Positions 54,431 through 63,785 are shown, numbered from the stretch's first letter. The stretch: DNA of 64,000 nt from Thioalkalivibrio versutus (GCF_001999325.1 NZ_MVAR01000015.1:77466-141465); one strand, 5' to 3'. Made by a program: numbers and translations. Notes: generated by a model from the sequence alone, not told the origin.

Positions 54431-55281
54431 GTGATGCGCAGCGGGATAATGTGACGCGGATCGGACCGGGGGCACGCGCCGGGGCCAGCATCCGGCTGGG
54501 CGGCGAGCGGCGGGCCGGCTGCGTGGATCTGGTCGGCGCGGGTCCGGGCGATCCGGGGCTGCTGACACTGGACGCGGTAGCCGCGATGCAGCACGCCGAC
54601 ATCCTGCTGCACGACCGCCTGATCCCGGATGCGATCCTGGAACTGGCGAACCCGGAGGCGCAGCGGCTGTACGTGGGCAAGGCACGCTCACGGCACAGCT
54701 GCGATCAGGGGGACCTGAACGAGCGCATGATCGCGTTGGCGCGGGAGGGGCACTACGTGGTGCGCCTGAAGGGTGGGGACCCGTTCGTCTATGGTCGCGG
54801 CGGCGAGGAGGCGGCGGCGATCGCCGCGGCCGGGATCCCGGTCCGCATCGTGCCGGGGATCACCGCGGCGGGTGGCTGCGCGGCGTATGCCGGGATCCCG
54901 TTGACCCATCGCGATCATGCCTATCGCTGCCAGTTCGTGACCGCCCATCGCCGCGCCGGCGAGACCGATCTGGACTGGGCCTCGCTGGTCCATCCGCAGC
55001 AGACCCTGGTCGTCTACATGGGGCTGCACACCCTGGCCGAGGTCTGCGGCGAGATGATGGCGGCGGGCGCGGATGGCGCGATGCCGGCCGCGTTGGTGGA
55101 GCAGGGCACGCGCCCGACGCAGCGCGTCATTGAGGGCACGCTGGCGGACCTTCCCGCGCGGGTTGCGGATCTGGCCATCCAGTCGCCCGCGTTGCTGATC
55201 GTGGGCGAGGTGGTGCGCCTGCGCGAGACGATTGCCACGCCGGGCTTCGAGCCCGGGCCGGGGACGCATGAAGTCGGCTGA
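54427..55281 (+). CDS. cobA: uroporphyrinogen III C-methyltransferase (SUMT)
   Basis: A 284-residue SAM-dependent methylase making precorrin-2. Family motifs are VDLVGAGPGDPGLLTL (residues 33-48), RLKGGDPFVYGRGGEE (about 115-130) and VPGITAAGGCAAYAGIPLTHR. There is no CysG-type siroheme synthase domain, so it is a dedicated SUMT. ATG overlaps the cobB stop; its last 14 bases overlap cbiD. Confidence 0.94.
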   Translation: MSDAQRDNVTRIGPGARAGASIRLGGERRAGCVDLVGAGPGDPGLLTLDAVAAMQHADILLHDRLIPDAILELANPEAQRLYVGKARSRHSCDQGDLNERMIALAREGHYVVRLKGGDPFVYGRGGEEAAAIAAAGIPVRIVPGITAAGGCAAYAGIPLTHRDHAYRCQFVTAHRRAGETDLDWASLVHPQQTLVVYMGLHTLAEVCGEMMAAGADGAMPAALVEQGTRPTQRVIEGTLADLPARVADLAIQSPALLIVGEVVRLRETIATPGFEPGPGTHEVG

Positions 55282-56413
55282 TCGCTACAGTGCGGAGGGC
55301 GGCATGCGCCCGGAGACGTGCGAGACAACCGGGCGCCTGCGCACCGGCCTGACCACCGGCGTCTGCGCGACCGTGGCCGCCGTGGCCGGCGCACGCTGGC
55401 TGCTGGAGGGGCGGCGGCTCGAGACGGTCGAGGTCACCCTGCCGAGGGGGCAGGTCGTGCGCCTGGCGTTGAACGATCTGGAGCCCACCCCGGGTGGCGC
55501 GGTCGCCGGGGTCATCAAGGATGCCGGCGATGACCCGGATGCCACCCACGGGGCTCGGGTCTGGGTCGAGGTGACCCTGTGTGGTGCACCTGGCGTTGTG
55601 TTCATGGCGGGTGCCGGGGTCGGGACGGTCACGCGTCCGGGCCTGGTGTTGGCGCCGGGCGAGCCGGCGATCAACCCGGTCCCGCGACGCATGATGCAGG
55701 GGCATCTGGAGGCGCTTGCCGAGGCGACCGGTTACAGCGGGGGCTTCCGGGTCACGGTCGGGGTGGACGGGGGCGAACGGATTGCCGAGCGGACCATGAA
55801 TGCCCGCCTGGGCATCCTCGGCGGCCTCTCGATCCTGGGCACCACGGGGATCGTGCGCCCGTTTTCCTGCGCCGCCTATATCGCATCCATCCATCAGGCC
55901 ATCGACGTGGCCCGCGCCAACGATTGTCCGCGTGTGGCCTGCTGTACCGGCGGCACCAGCGAGGCGGCGGTGCGTGAACGCTACGGTCTGGACGACCTGG
56001 CGCTGATCGAGATGGGGGATCTGTTCGGGGCGGCGCTGAAGTACCTGCGGCGCCACCCCCTGCCCGCGGTGGTGCTGGCCGCGGGCTTCGGCAAGCTCAG
56101 CAAGTTCGCGGCCGGGCACCTGGATGCGCATAGCCGCAAGTCGCGCATCGATCTCGACGCCCTGGCGGAGGAAGCCGCGGATCTGGGCGCCAGCCCGGAC
56201 CTGGTGGCGCGCATCCGCGCGGCCAACACCAGTGCCCAGGCCCTTGCGGATTGCCTGGAACAGGGCGTGGCCCTGGCCGACCGGATTAGTGCACGCGCCT
56301 GGCAGCGAGCCCGCGGGATGTTGCCGGAGACCACGGCGCTGGAGGTCTGCGCGGTGGATCGGGCGGGGCGCATCGTCGGGTTTGCCGATGGCGCCAGGGG
56401 CCTTGCGCCATGA
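55268..56413 (+). CDS. cbiD: cobalt-precorrin-5B (C1)-methyltransferase CbiD
   Basis: A 381-residue enzyme with the CbiD features RTGLTTGVCATVAAVAG, a GTVTRPGL turn, NPVPRRMM, LGILGGLSILGTTGIVRPFS (20 residues) and GFGKLSKFAAGHLDAHS. CbiD belongs to the cobalt-early route, where it takes the place of CobF. Here it sits with CobG of the oxygen-dependent route, a mixed set. Overlaps cobA and the next gene. Confidence 0.94.
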   Translation: MKSADRYSAEGGMRPETCETTGRLRTGLTTGVCATVAAVAGARWLLEGRRLETVEVTLPRGQVVRLALNDLEPTPGGAVAGVIKDAGDDPDATHGARVWVEVTLCGAPGVVFMAGAGVGTVTRPGLVLAPGEPAINPVPRRMMQGHLEALAEATGYSGGFRVTVGVDGGERIAERTMNARLGILGGLSILGTTGIVRPFSCAAYIASIHQAIDVARANDCPRVACCTGGTSEAAVRERYGLDDLALIEMGDLFGAALKYLRRHPLPAVVLAAGFGKLSKFAAGHLDAHSRKSRIDLDALAEEAADLGASPDLVARIRAANTSAQALADCLEQGVALADRISARAWQRARGMLPETTALEVCAVDRAGRIVGFADGARGLAP

Positions 56414-57354
56414 CGGCCGCGGCGATCGCCCTGCAGTCGGTAGCCAAGCGCTACGCCGGTGGCCGGGTCGGGCTGGCGAACGTGGATCTGGAGGTGCCGG
56501 CGGGCAGCTTTTTCGGCCTGCTGGGTCCGAACGGGGCCGGCAAGACCACCCTGGTGGGGCTGTTGACCACGCTGGTGCGGGCGGATCGCGGTTCGATCCG
56601 GGTCTGCGGGCACGATGTGGCCACGCAGGCGGTGGCGGCGAAGGCGTGCATGGGCGTGGTGCCGCAGGAGGTGAATTTCAACAGCTTCGAGCCGGTGGGC
56701 GAGATCGTCGAGGCCCAGGCGGCCTACTACGGGCTGTCCCCGAGGCGGGCGCGCGAACGAACCGGCGAGGTGCTGGAACAGGCGGGTCTTCTGGACCGGC
56801 GCGAACAGTCGGCCTGGGGCCTGTCGGGCGGCATGAAGCGCCGGCTGATGATTGCCCGCGCCCTGGTGCATCGCCCTCGCGTTTTGTTGCTGGACGAGCC
56901 GACGGCGGGGGTGGACCTGGAGGGGCGCCATGCAACCTGGGAGCTGCTGCGCGGCTTGAACGCGGATGGCGTGACGATTCTCCTGACCACCCACTATCTG
57001 GAGGAGGCCGAGAGCCTGTGCGACAGGCTGGCGATCCTGGATCAGGGCGGGATCGTCGCGCGCGGCGAGACCGGCGAGCTGCTGCACGGGCTGAACGTGC
57101 AGACGCTGGTGCTGGAATTGAATGCGCCTCTGGACGCGGCCCCGGTCCTGGAGGGGCTGGCGACCCGACTGGTGGATGCCTGGACCCTGGAGATCGATCT
57201 CCCGCAGGGCATGGAGGTCAATGACCTGTTCGATCGCCTGGGCGGCAGCGGGGTCCGGGTCGCGGGACTGCGCAACAAGCGCAACCGGCTCGAGTCGCTA
57301 TTCCTGCAGCGCATTGCGAAACGCGCGGACGCACTGCAAGGGGCCGGGGCATGA
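56410..57354 (+). CDS. ABC transporter ATP-binding protein in the cobalamin operon
   Basis: A 314-residue ABC ATPase. Walker A GPNGAGKTT is at about residues 39-47, signature LSGGMKRRLMIARAL near 138, Walker B VLLLDEP near 159, and the H-loop TTHYLEEAE follows. The last 90 residues form a small C-terminal domain as in DrrA/YadG-like exporters. It overlaps cbiD and the permease gene, so it belongs to the cobalamin transcript. Substrate unknown. Confidence 0.92.
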   Translation: MTAAAIALQSVAKRYAGGRVGLANVDLEVPAGSFFGLLGPNGAGKTTLVGLLTTLVRADRGSIRVCGHDVATQAVAAKACMGVVPQEVNFNSFEPVGEIVEAQAAYYGLSPRRARERTGEVLEQAGLLDRREQSAWGLSGGMKRRLMIARALVHRPRVLLLDEPTAGVDLEGRHATWELLRGLNADGVTILLTTHYLEEAESLCDRLAILDQGGIVARGETGELLHGLNVQTLVLELNAPLDAAPVLEGLATRLVDAWTLEIDLPQGMEVNDLFDRLGGSGVRVAGLRNKRNRLESLFLQRIAKRADALQGAGA

Positions 57355-58124
57355 GACTCGCGGCCTACGCATTCGCCTATCGCGGGATGGTGGTCAAGCA
57401 GGTGCGCCGGTTCCTGCGGGCCTGGGTGCAGAACCTCCTGCCATCGGTGGTGACGACCGTCCTGTTCCTGGTGATCTTCGGTCATCTGATCGGGCGCGAA
57501 CTGGGCACCATGCGGGGGGTCGACTACGCTGATTTCATCCTGCCCGGCCTGATCATCCTGGCGGTTGCCACCAATGCCTACAGCAATGTGACGCTGGCGT
57601 TTTACGGCGCGCGCTTGCAGCGGCATATCGAGGAGCTGCTGGTCGCGCCGCTGCCTGCCTGGCTGATTGTGGCGGGCTTCGCCACCGGCGGCGTGATCCG
57701 CGGGCTGCTGGCCGGGGCGCTGGTGGCGCTGGTCGCGATCCCGTTTACCCATCTCCAGCTGCACCACCTGGCGGCCACGTTGGGGATCGCGCTGATCAGT
57801 GCCTTGCTGTTCGCGCTGGCCGGGCTCTTGAACGGCCTGTATGCACGCAGCTTTGACCATACCTCCGTAGTGGCCACGTTCGTGTTGACCCCGCTGATCT
57901 ACCTGGGAGGCCTGTTCTACCCGGTGGAACGGATGCCCGAGCCCTGGCAGTCGTTGGCGGTGCTGAACCCGCTGTATTACATGATCGAGGGCTTTCGCTA
58001 CGGCCTGCTGGGGACCGGGTCCTTTGCCTGGGCCACGACCTTCTGGGTCCTCGTGGGGGCGACCCTCGTCGTCGGCGGGCTGGCCTGGGCCCTGGTGGCG
58101 CGTGGCGTGCGGATTCGGACATGA
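57351..58124 (+). CDS. ABC-2 type transporter permease
   Basis: A 257-residue permease with about six helices and the ABC-2 family pattern LNPLYYMIEGFRYGLLG near residues 204-220, similar to YadH/NodJ. Together with the preceding ATPase it forms an exporter-type ABC system. There is no substrate-binding protein and no resemblance to BtuCD. Nineteen bases separate it from cobG. Confidence 0.9.
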   Translation: MRLAAYAFAYRGMVVKQVRRFLRAWVQNLLPSVVTTVLFLVIFGHLIGRELGTMRGVDYADFILPGLIILAVATNAYSNVTLAFYGARLQRHIEELLVAPLPAWLIVAGFATGGVIRGLLAGALVALVAIPFTHLQLHHLAATLGIALISALLFALAGLLNGLYARSFDHTSVVATFVLTPLIYLGGLFYPVERMPEPWQSLAVLNPLYYMIEGFRYGLLGTGSFAWATTFWVLVGATLVVGGLAWALVARGVRIRT

Positions 58125-58143
58125 GCGCGGGCAGGGTGAAACC

Positions 58144-59538
58144 ATGAGCGCCGATCGTCCGTGGGTGCGCCAGGCCTGTCCGGGGGTGGCTGCGCCGTTG
58201 AGCACCGGGGACGGTTTGCTGATGCGGGTGCGTCACCCGATCGGGGGGCTAGATGCGGAGCAGGCGCAGACCCTCGCGGAGGTGGCGCGCCGTTTTGGTT
58301 CCGGTGCCCTGGAGCTGACCAGCCGCGGCAATCTGCAGTTGCGCGGTCTGGAGACGGCGGATCTGGAGCCGGCACGTGTCGAGCTGGAGCGCGCGGGTCT
58401 GGCTGACCGCGATCCCGCGGTGGAGGCGGTGCGCAATGTCCTGGTGGCCCCGGTGACGGACATCGATCCGGAGGCGGCCATGGATGTACAGCCGGTCGCG
58501 CGGGACCTCGCGCGGGCGCTGGGGGAACACCCGCGTCTGCGGGCACTGCCGCCGAAGGTGGGGGTGCTGGTGGAGGCCGGTGGAGGTTTGCCGCTGGATG
58601 GCGTAGCGGCGGACCTGCGGCTGGAGGCCAGTGCGGCGCTGGGAGGGGTGTGGTTTCGGGTGGCCGTGGGCGCGTCCCGTCGCACGGCCACGGTGCTGGG
58701 CTGGACGCGCCCGGAGAAGGTCGTGGAGGTCGCCCTGGCGGTGCTCGAACGCTTCGTGGATTTGCGCGAAGGCGAGGTGGATCCGCCGGGGCGCGTGGCC
58801 GGTGCCGTGGCCCGGTTCGGCCCGAGCGTGCTGACCCCGCCAGGGCTGGAGCGCGTGCTCCCGGGCGGGGACTGGGTCGCGGCCCGGATGCCCGGATGCG
58901 CGGATACCGGGATGGGGGCGTGCCTGAACGGGCGCGCCTTCGGGATCGCGTTTCCCTTCGGGGCCCTGCGCGCGGAGGCCTTGCACGGGCTGGCCGAACA
59001 TATCCGGGTGCGCGACGGACGCCTGCGGCTGACACCGTGGCGCAGCCTGCTCGTGACCGGGGCATCACCGGTGGAATCAGCCCGGGTCGCCGAGTGGGGC
59101 GGTGTGACCGATCCGGATGATTCGCGCCTGGCGGTGAGTGCCTGTATCGGGCAGGCGGGGTGCTCGGCGGGCAGTACCTCCACGCGGGCGGATGCCGAGA
59201 GGGCCGGGGTATCCGCCTGCAGGTTGCTTGCGGGCGGCGGTCATGTGCATGTCAGTGGCTGCGACAAGCACTGCGGGCGCCCCGCGAACGCGCAGGTGCT
59301 GCTCACGGCGCGGGAAGGTTGCTACGACCTGTCGCTGCAACGCGCGCCCGCGCAATGGGAGACCGTCCTGACGAGGCTGAGACCCGGGCAGGTCGAGCCG
59401 GCCCTCGCGGCCCTCGATACGGTTGCCCGTGAAGAGTGTGGCGCGAATGAGTCGAGGATCGAGGCCCTGCAACGGCTGGGGGGCACGGCACTGAGCCGGC
59501 GGATGAACGCAAAGATGAACAACGGAGATTCAGCATGA
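58144..59538 (+). CDS. cobG: precorrin-3B synthase CobG
   Basis: A 464-residue nitrite/sulfite reductase-fold monooxygenase that oxidises precorrin-3A with O2 to precorrin-3B, enabling ring contraction. The [4Fe-4S]/haem-type cysteines are Cys334, Cys340 (CIGQAGC), Cys373 and Cys377 (CDKHC). LELTSRGNLQLRGL is the typical N-terminal half motif. It marks the oxygen-dependent pathway. Stop overlaps the cobH ATG. Confidence 0.93.
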   Translation: MSADRPWVRQACPGVAAPLSTGDGLLMRVRHPIGGLDAEQAQTLAEVARRFGSGALELTSRGNLQLRGLETADLEPARVELERAGLADRDPAVEAVRNVLVAPVTDIDPEAAMDVQPVARDLARALGEHPRLRALPPKVGVLVEAGGGLPLDGVAADLRLEASAALGGVWFRVAVGASRRTATVLGWTRPEKVVEVALAVLERFVDLREGEVDPPGRVAGAVARFGPSVLTPPGLERVLPGGDWVAARMPGCADTGMGACLNGRAFGIAFPFGALRAEALHGLAEHIRVRDGRLRLTPWRSLLVTGASPVESARVAEWGGVTDPDDSRLAVSACIGQAGCSAGSTSTRADAERAGVSACRLLAGGGHVHVSGCDKHCGRPANAQVLLTAREGCYDLSLQRAPAQWETVLTRLRPGQVEPALAALDTVAREECGANESRIEALQRLGGTALSRRMNAKMNNGDSA

Positions 59539-60188
59539 CGCAGAGCGATACGGCCGGGGCCGTACCCGACTATATCCGCGACGGGGCGGCCATCTACCGG
59601 GAGTCCTTTGCGATTATCCGGTCCGAGGCGGATCTAGCCCGCTTTCCGGAGGACCTGGTGCCCGCGGTGGTGCGCATGATCCACGCCTGCGGCATGACTG
59701 ATCTGCCGCGGGACGTCGGGTTTTCCGCCGGGGTGGCCCGGGCGGCCATTGATGCGCTGGCCGCCGGCGCGCCGATCCTGTGCGACAGCAACATGGTGGC
59801 GCACGGGGTCACGCGGGCCCGGCTTCCGGCGGACAACCCAGTGATCTGCAGCCTGCGGGAGGATGGGGTGGCGGCGGCCGCCGAGCGTCTGGGCACGACG
59901 CGTTCGGCCGCGGCGCTGGAATGTTGGCGACCGCATCTGGATGGCGCGGTCGTGGCCATTGGCAATGCACCCACGGCGCTGTTTCACCTGCTGGAGATGC
60001 TGCACCAGGACGCGCCACGTCCCGCGGCTGTACTGGGAATCCCGGTGGGGTTCGTCGGCGCGGTGGAGAGCAAAGAGGCACTGGCCAGCAGCCCGCTGAA
60101 TCTCGATTACCTGACCATTTTCGGACGCCGGGGTGGCAGTGCCATGGCCGCGGCGGCCATCAACGCCTTTGCGAGTGACCGGATATGA
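59535..60188 (+). CDS. cobH: precorrin-8X methylmutase
   Basis: A 217-residue CobH/CbiC enzyme moving a methyl group from C11 to C12 to give hydrogenobyrinic acid. RMIHACGMTDLPRDVGFS carries the catalytic His, ILCDSNMVAHGV and GNAPTALFHLLEM follow, and GFVGAVESKEAL lies near the C-terminus. Overlaps cobG and cobI by four bases each. Confidence 0.95.
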   Translation: MTQSDTAGAVPDYIRDGAAIYRESFAIIRSEADLARFPEDLVPAVVRMIHACGMTDLPRDVGFSAGVARAAIDALAAGAPILCDSNMVAHGVTRARLPADNPVICSLREDGVAAAAERLGTTRSAAALECWRPHLDGAVVAIGNAPTALFHLLEMLHQDAPRPAAVLGIPVGFVGAVESKEALASSPLNLDYLTIFGRRGGSAMAAAAINAFASDRI

Positions 60189-60940
60189 CGACATCCCCCA
60201 ACCTGCAGGATTCCTCGGACGCCGGCTGTCTGTACGGCGTGGGCACCGGTCCCGGTGATCCCGAGCTGTTGACGCTGAAGGCCGTCCGTCTGATTGCGGA
60301 GAGCCCGGTGGTGGCCTACTTCTGTCGCCGGGGCGGCCGCGGCCAGGCGCGTGCCATTGTGGATGCCCACCTGGGTACCGGGCAGCGCGAAATGCCGCTG
60401 GAATATCCCGTGACCAACGAGATCCCGCACGGCTCCGACGAATATCGCAGCCGCATCGAGCAGTTTTTCGACACTGCCGCCGAGCAGCTGGCCGCCGAAC
60501 TGGAGGCCGGGCGTTCGGTGGTGGTGCTGAACGAGGGGGACCCGTTCTTCTACGGCTCCTTCATGCACGTCTACCTGCGGCTGAAGGATCGTTTCCCCAC
60601 CCGCATCGTGCCTGGCGTGACCTCGATGATGGCCTCTGCCGCGCAGTTGCCGACGCCGTTGACCATGCGCGATGACCTGCTGACGGTGATCCCGGGCACC
60701 ATGCCGATCGACGATCTGCGCCAGGCCCTGCAGGGGACCGATGCCGCGGTCATCATGAAGGTCGGAACCCAGCGCGATGCGGTGGTTGGGGTCCTGCGGG
60801 AACTGGGACTGGACGCGCGCGCCTGGTACGTGGAACGCGCGAGCACGCCGGAGGAGCGGGTCCTGCCGTTGGCCGCGATCCCGGAGCAGGTGCCCTATTT
60901 CTCGATGATCGTGATTCCCGGGCGAGGGGTGCGGCGATGA
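60185..60940 (+). CDS. cobI: precorrin-2 C20-methyltransferase
   Basis: A 251-residue tetrapyrrole methylase (CobI/CbiL). It has the motif YGVGTGPGDPELLTLKA and NEGDPFFYGSFMH, with VPGVTSMMASAAQL as the SAM-site turn. It produces precorrin-3A, the substrate of CobG. Overlaps neighbours by four bases on each side. Confidence 0.95.
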   Translation: MTTSPNLQDSSDAGCLYGVGTGPGDPELLTLKAVRLIAESPVVAYFCRRGGRGQARAIVDAHLGTGQREMPLEYPVTNEIPHGSDEYRSRIEQFFDTAAEQLAAELEAGRSVVVLNEGDPFFYGSFMHVYLRLKDRFPTRIVPGVTSMMASAAQLPTPLTMRDDLLTVIPGTMPIDDLRQALQGTDAAVIMKVGTQRDAVVGVLRELGLDARAWYVERASTPEERVLPLAAIPEQVPYFSMIVIPGRGVRR

Positions 60941-61722
60941 GCGGGGATGGCGCTCGCCCGCGCGGTCGGCTGAGCGTGGTCGGGGTGGGGCCGGCCGGGC
61001 CGGAATGGCTTACGCCGCAGGTCGCTGCCCGTCTCGAAGCGGCGACCGACCTGGTGGGGTACGGACCGTACCTGGAACGCATTACGTGCGCGCATCACCG
61101 TGTTCACGCCTCGGACAACCGCGAGGAGCTGGCGCGTGCGACGCACGCCCTGGACATGGCCGCCGAGGGGCGGGACGTGGCCGTGGTTTCCGGTGGCGAT
61201 CCCGGCGTATTCGCGATGGCGGCGGCCGTCTTCGAGGCCCTGGAAGGGGCACCGGCGGGGCGCTGGGAGGACGTCGAGGTGGACGTGGCCCCCGGGGTTT
61301 CGGCGATGCAGGCCGCCGCCGCGCGGCTGGGGGCGCCGCTGGGGAACGATTTCTGCGTGATCTCGCTGTCGGACAATCTCAAGCCCTGGTCGCTGATCCA
61401 GCGCCGGGTGCGGCTGGCGGCCGAGGCGGATTTCGCCATGGCCTTCTACAATCCGATCTCGCGCGCGCGACCCTGGCAGCTGGGCGAGGCACTGGGGATC
61501 GTGCGCGAGGTCCAGGGGCCGGACACCCTGGTGGTGCTGGCCACTGCGGTGGGACGTGGCGAACGCGAAGACGTGCAGATCTCCACCCTCGGCGAGGTGG
61601 ACCCGGCGGCGGCGAATATGAGCACGCTGGTGATCGTCGGCGCCACATCCACCCGCGTGTTGGAACGCCCTTCGGGGCGGCGGCACGTCTACACCCCGCG
61701 TTATGTCGAGGCGGCGGAATGA
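60937..61722 (+). CDS. cobJ: precorrin-3B C17-methyltransferase
   Basis: A 261-residue tetrapyrrole methylase (CobJ/CbiH) responsible for C17 methylation and ring contraction. It has LSVVGVGPAGPEWLTPQ, VVSGGDPGVFAMAAAVFE, VAPGVSAMQAAAARLGAPLG (20 residues) and DFCVISLSDNLKPW. The gene ends 13 bases before the convergent cobK stop. Confidence 0.95.
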   Translation: MSGDGARPRGRLSVVGVGPAGPEWLTPQVAARLEAATDLVGYGPYLERITCAHHRVHASDNREELARATHALDMAAEGRDVAVVSGGDPGVFAMAAAVFEALEGAPAGRWEDVEVDVAPGVSAMQAAAARLGAPLGNDFCVISLSDNLKPWSLIQRRVRLAAEADFAMAFYNPISRARPWQLGEALGIVREVQGPDTLVVLATAVGRGEREDVQISTLGEVDPAAANMSTLVIVGATSTRVLERPSGRRHVYTPRYVEAAE

Positions 61723-61735
61723 GCCGGGACCCGCT

Positions 61736-62536
61736 CTAGCCGTGGGTGTCCGGGAGCGCCTCCAGCCAGTCGAGTACCGCCTGCGGGGCGTGGAACCGTG
61801 GCACTCCGGGGGCGTCCGGCGGGCGCTCCACCATCACCACCGGGATGCCCCGTTCGCGGGCCGCTTGCAGCTTGGCGGCGGTGGCATCGCCGCCGCTGTC
61901 CTTGGTCACCAGAACGTCGATCGCGTGTTCCCGCAGCAGGCGCGCCTCGTCCTCGGCCGTGAATGGGCCCCGGGCATGGATCCAGGTGACTCGTGGCAGC
62001 GCCGGGGGCGGTTCGGGCGGGTCGATGGTGCGGATGACATAGTCCAGCTCGGGCGCGGCCTCGAAGGCCTCAAGGTGCTGGCGGCCGGTGGTCAGCAGCA
62101 CGCGCCGGCCGAGTGCCGGCAGCGTGCGGCCGGCGGCCGCGAGATCGGACACGCGGATCCATCTGTCATCCGCTCCGGCCTCCCACGACGGTCGGGTCAG
62201 GCGCGCCAGCGGGATGCCGGTCTGGCGCGCGGCCGCGACGGCGTTGGCCGAGATCTGCCGCGCGAAGGGGTGGGTTGCATCCACCAGGGCGTCGACCGCG
62301 TGTTCGTGCAGCCAGGCGGCAAGGCCCTCGGCACCGCCGAAACCGCCCGTGCGCCGTGGCAGCCGCGACGGGCCCGGTTTCCGGGTGCGCCCAGCCAGCG
62401 AGACGGTGGACTGCAGCCGCGGGTGGCCGTCCAGCAGCGGCTCCAGGGCCGCGGCCTCGGTGGTGCCGCCCAGCAGGAGGACATGCCGCGGGCGCGGTGG
62501 CCGGGCGTCGTTGGAAAGGGGTGAACGGGAGGTCAT
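61736..62536 (-). CDS. cobK: precorrin-6A reductase
   Basis: A 266-residue NADPH-dependent reductase. It has HVLLLGGTTEA near the N-terminus, DATHPFARQISANA at about residues 92-105, VLLTTGRQHL and VTKDSGG near the C-terminus, all typical of CobK/CbiJ. It is the only gene of the cluster on the minus strand, convergent with cobJ and head-to-head with cobL. The first bases of cobK and cobL nearly touch, so their promoters must lie within each other's coding or leader sequence. Confidence 0.93.
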   Translation of the reverse strand: MTSRSPLSNDARPPRPRHVLLLGGTTEAAALEPLLDGHPRLQSTVSLAGRTRKPGPSRLPRRTGGFGGAEGLAAWLHEHAVDALVDATHPFARQISANAVAAARQTGIPLARLTRPSWEAGADDRWIRVSDLAAAGRTLPALGRRVLLTTGRQHLEAFEAAPELDYVIRTIDPPEPPPALPRVTWIHARGPFTAEDEARLLREHAIDVLVTKDSGGDATAAKLQAARERGIPVVMVERPPDAPGVPRFHAPQAVLDWLEALPDTHG

Positions 62537-62540
62537 GGGG

Positions 62541-63785
62541 ATGCCAAGTGTAGCGACGCAGCCGGGCGGGACGCCATGGTTGCACATCGTCGGGGTCGGT
62601 GCGGACGGTCTGTCCGGACTGGCGCCGGAGGCCCGTGCGGCCGTGGCGCAGGCGACCACGGTGATCGGGGGTGCACGGCATCTGGAGATGGTGCCGGAGC
62701 AGCCAGGGCAGGAACGTCTGGTGTGGCCCTCGCCGCTGGAGACCGCCCTCGACTGGATCGAGGCCCGGGCGGGGCAGCCGCTGTGCGTGCTCGCCAGTGG
62801 CGACCCGTTCTGGTTCGGGGTGGGCGCGACGTTGATGCGGCGTTTCCCGGTGGCGGCCACCCGGGTGTTTCCGGCGCCCTCGGCATTCAGCCTGGCCGCC
62901 GCGCGGATGGGCTGGCCGTTACAGGAGACCCGCTGCCTGTCGGTCCACGGGCGCCCGCTGGAAGCGCTGCGCCCTTGGCTGCACGACGGCGCGCGGCTGC
63001 TGATCCTGAGCCGCGACGGCGAGACCCCCGGCGAGCTGGCCCATTGGCTCAATGACCTGGGTTTCGGGGCCTCGGCCCTGACGGTCCTGGAGCAGTTGGG
63101 CGGGGCCCGGGAGCGCATTGGCGCGACCACGGCGGCGGACTGGGGCGCTCGCGAGGTGGATCCGCTGAACACGATCGCGCTGGAATGTCGCGCCTCCCCG
63201 GTGGCCCCGACGGCCCCGGTGATCGCGGCCAGCGCCGGCCGACCGGAGGCGCAGTTCGAACAGGACGGGCAGATCACCAAGCGCGAGGTCCGTGCGGTGA
63301 CACTGGCTCTGCTGGCGCCCGGGCGCGGCGAGTGCCTGTGGGACATCGGCGCCGGCTCCGGTTCCATCGGCATCGAGTGGATGCTGGCGGATCCGGCCAA
63401 CCACACCCTGGCCATCGAGCCGCGCGCGGAGCGGCTGGAACGCATCGCGCGCAATGCGCGCGCCCTGGGTGTTCCGGCCCTGCAATGCATCCCCGGGCGG
63501 GCGCCAGAGGCGCTGGACGGCCTGGCGCCTCCTGACGCGATCTTCATCGGCGGCGGCCTGACCACCCCGGGGCTGGTGGAGCACTGTGTGGAGAGCCTGC
63601 GCATGGGCGGGCGCCTGGTTGCCAACAGCGTGACGGTCGAGGGCGATGCCGTGCTGGCAGCGGCGCGCGAGCGCCATGGTGGTGAGCTGACGCGCATCAA
63701 CGTGAGCCGTGCGGAACCGCTGGGTACGATGTCGGGCTGGAAACCGCTGCGGCCGGTGACCCTGTGGTCCCTGCGTCGGAGTTGA
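62541..63785 (+). CDS. cobL: precorrin-6Y C5,15-methyltransferase (decarboxylating)
   Basis: A 414-residue fusion of a CbiE methylase (HIVGVGADGLSGL, LASGDPFWFGVG) and a CbiT methyltransferase (LWDIGAGSGSIGIEWMLADP, 20 residues; IFIGGGL). It methylates C5 and C15 and decarboxylates the C12 acetate. ATG 62541 was chosen because GGGAGG lies nine bases upstream; an ATG at 62535 is too near this site and overlaps the cobK start codon. Confidence 0.93.
   Translation: MPSVATQPGGTPWLHIVGVGADGLSGLAPEARAAVAQATTVIGGARHLEMVPEQPGQERLVWPSPLETALDWIEARAGQPLCVLASGDPFWFGVGATLMRRFPVAATRVFPAPSAFSLAAARMGWPLQETRCLSVHGRPLEALRPWLHDGARLLILSRDGETPGELAHWLNDLGFGASALTVLEQLGGARERIGATTAADWGAREVDPLNTIALECRASPVAPTAPVIAASAGRPEAQFEQDGQITKREVRAVTLALLAPGRGECLWDIGAGSGSIGIEWMLADPANHTLAIEPRAERLERIARNARALGVPALQCIPGRAPEALDGLAPPDAIFIGGGLTTPGLVEHCVESLRMGGRLVANSVTVEGDAVLAAARERHGGELTRINVSRAEPLGTMSGWKPLRPVTLWSLRRS

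Noticed and set aside
56410-58124. BtuCD-type corrinoid importer
   Set aside because: The permease is ABC-2 type with about six helices, and there is no BtuF-like binding protein.
62535-62540. ATG 62535 as the cobL start
   Set aside because: The GGGAGG site is only two to three bases away; ATG 62541 has proper spacing.
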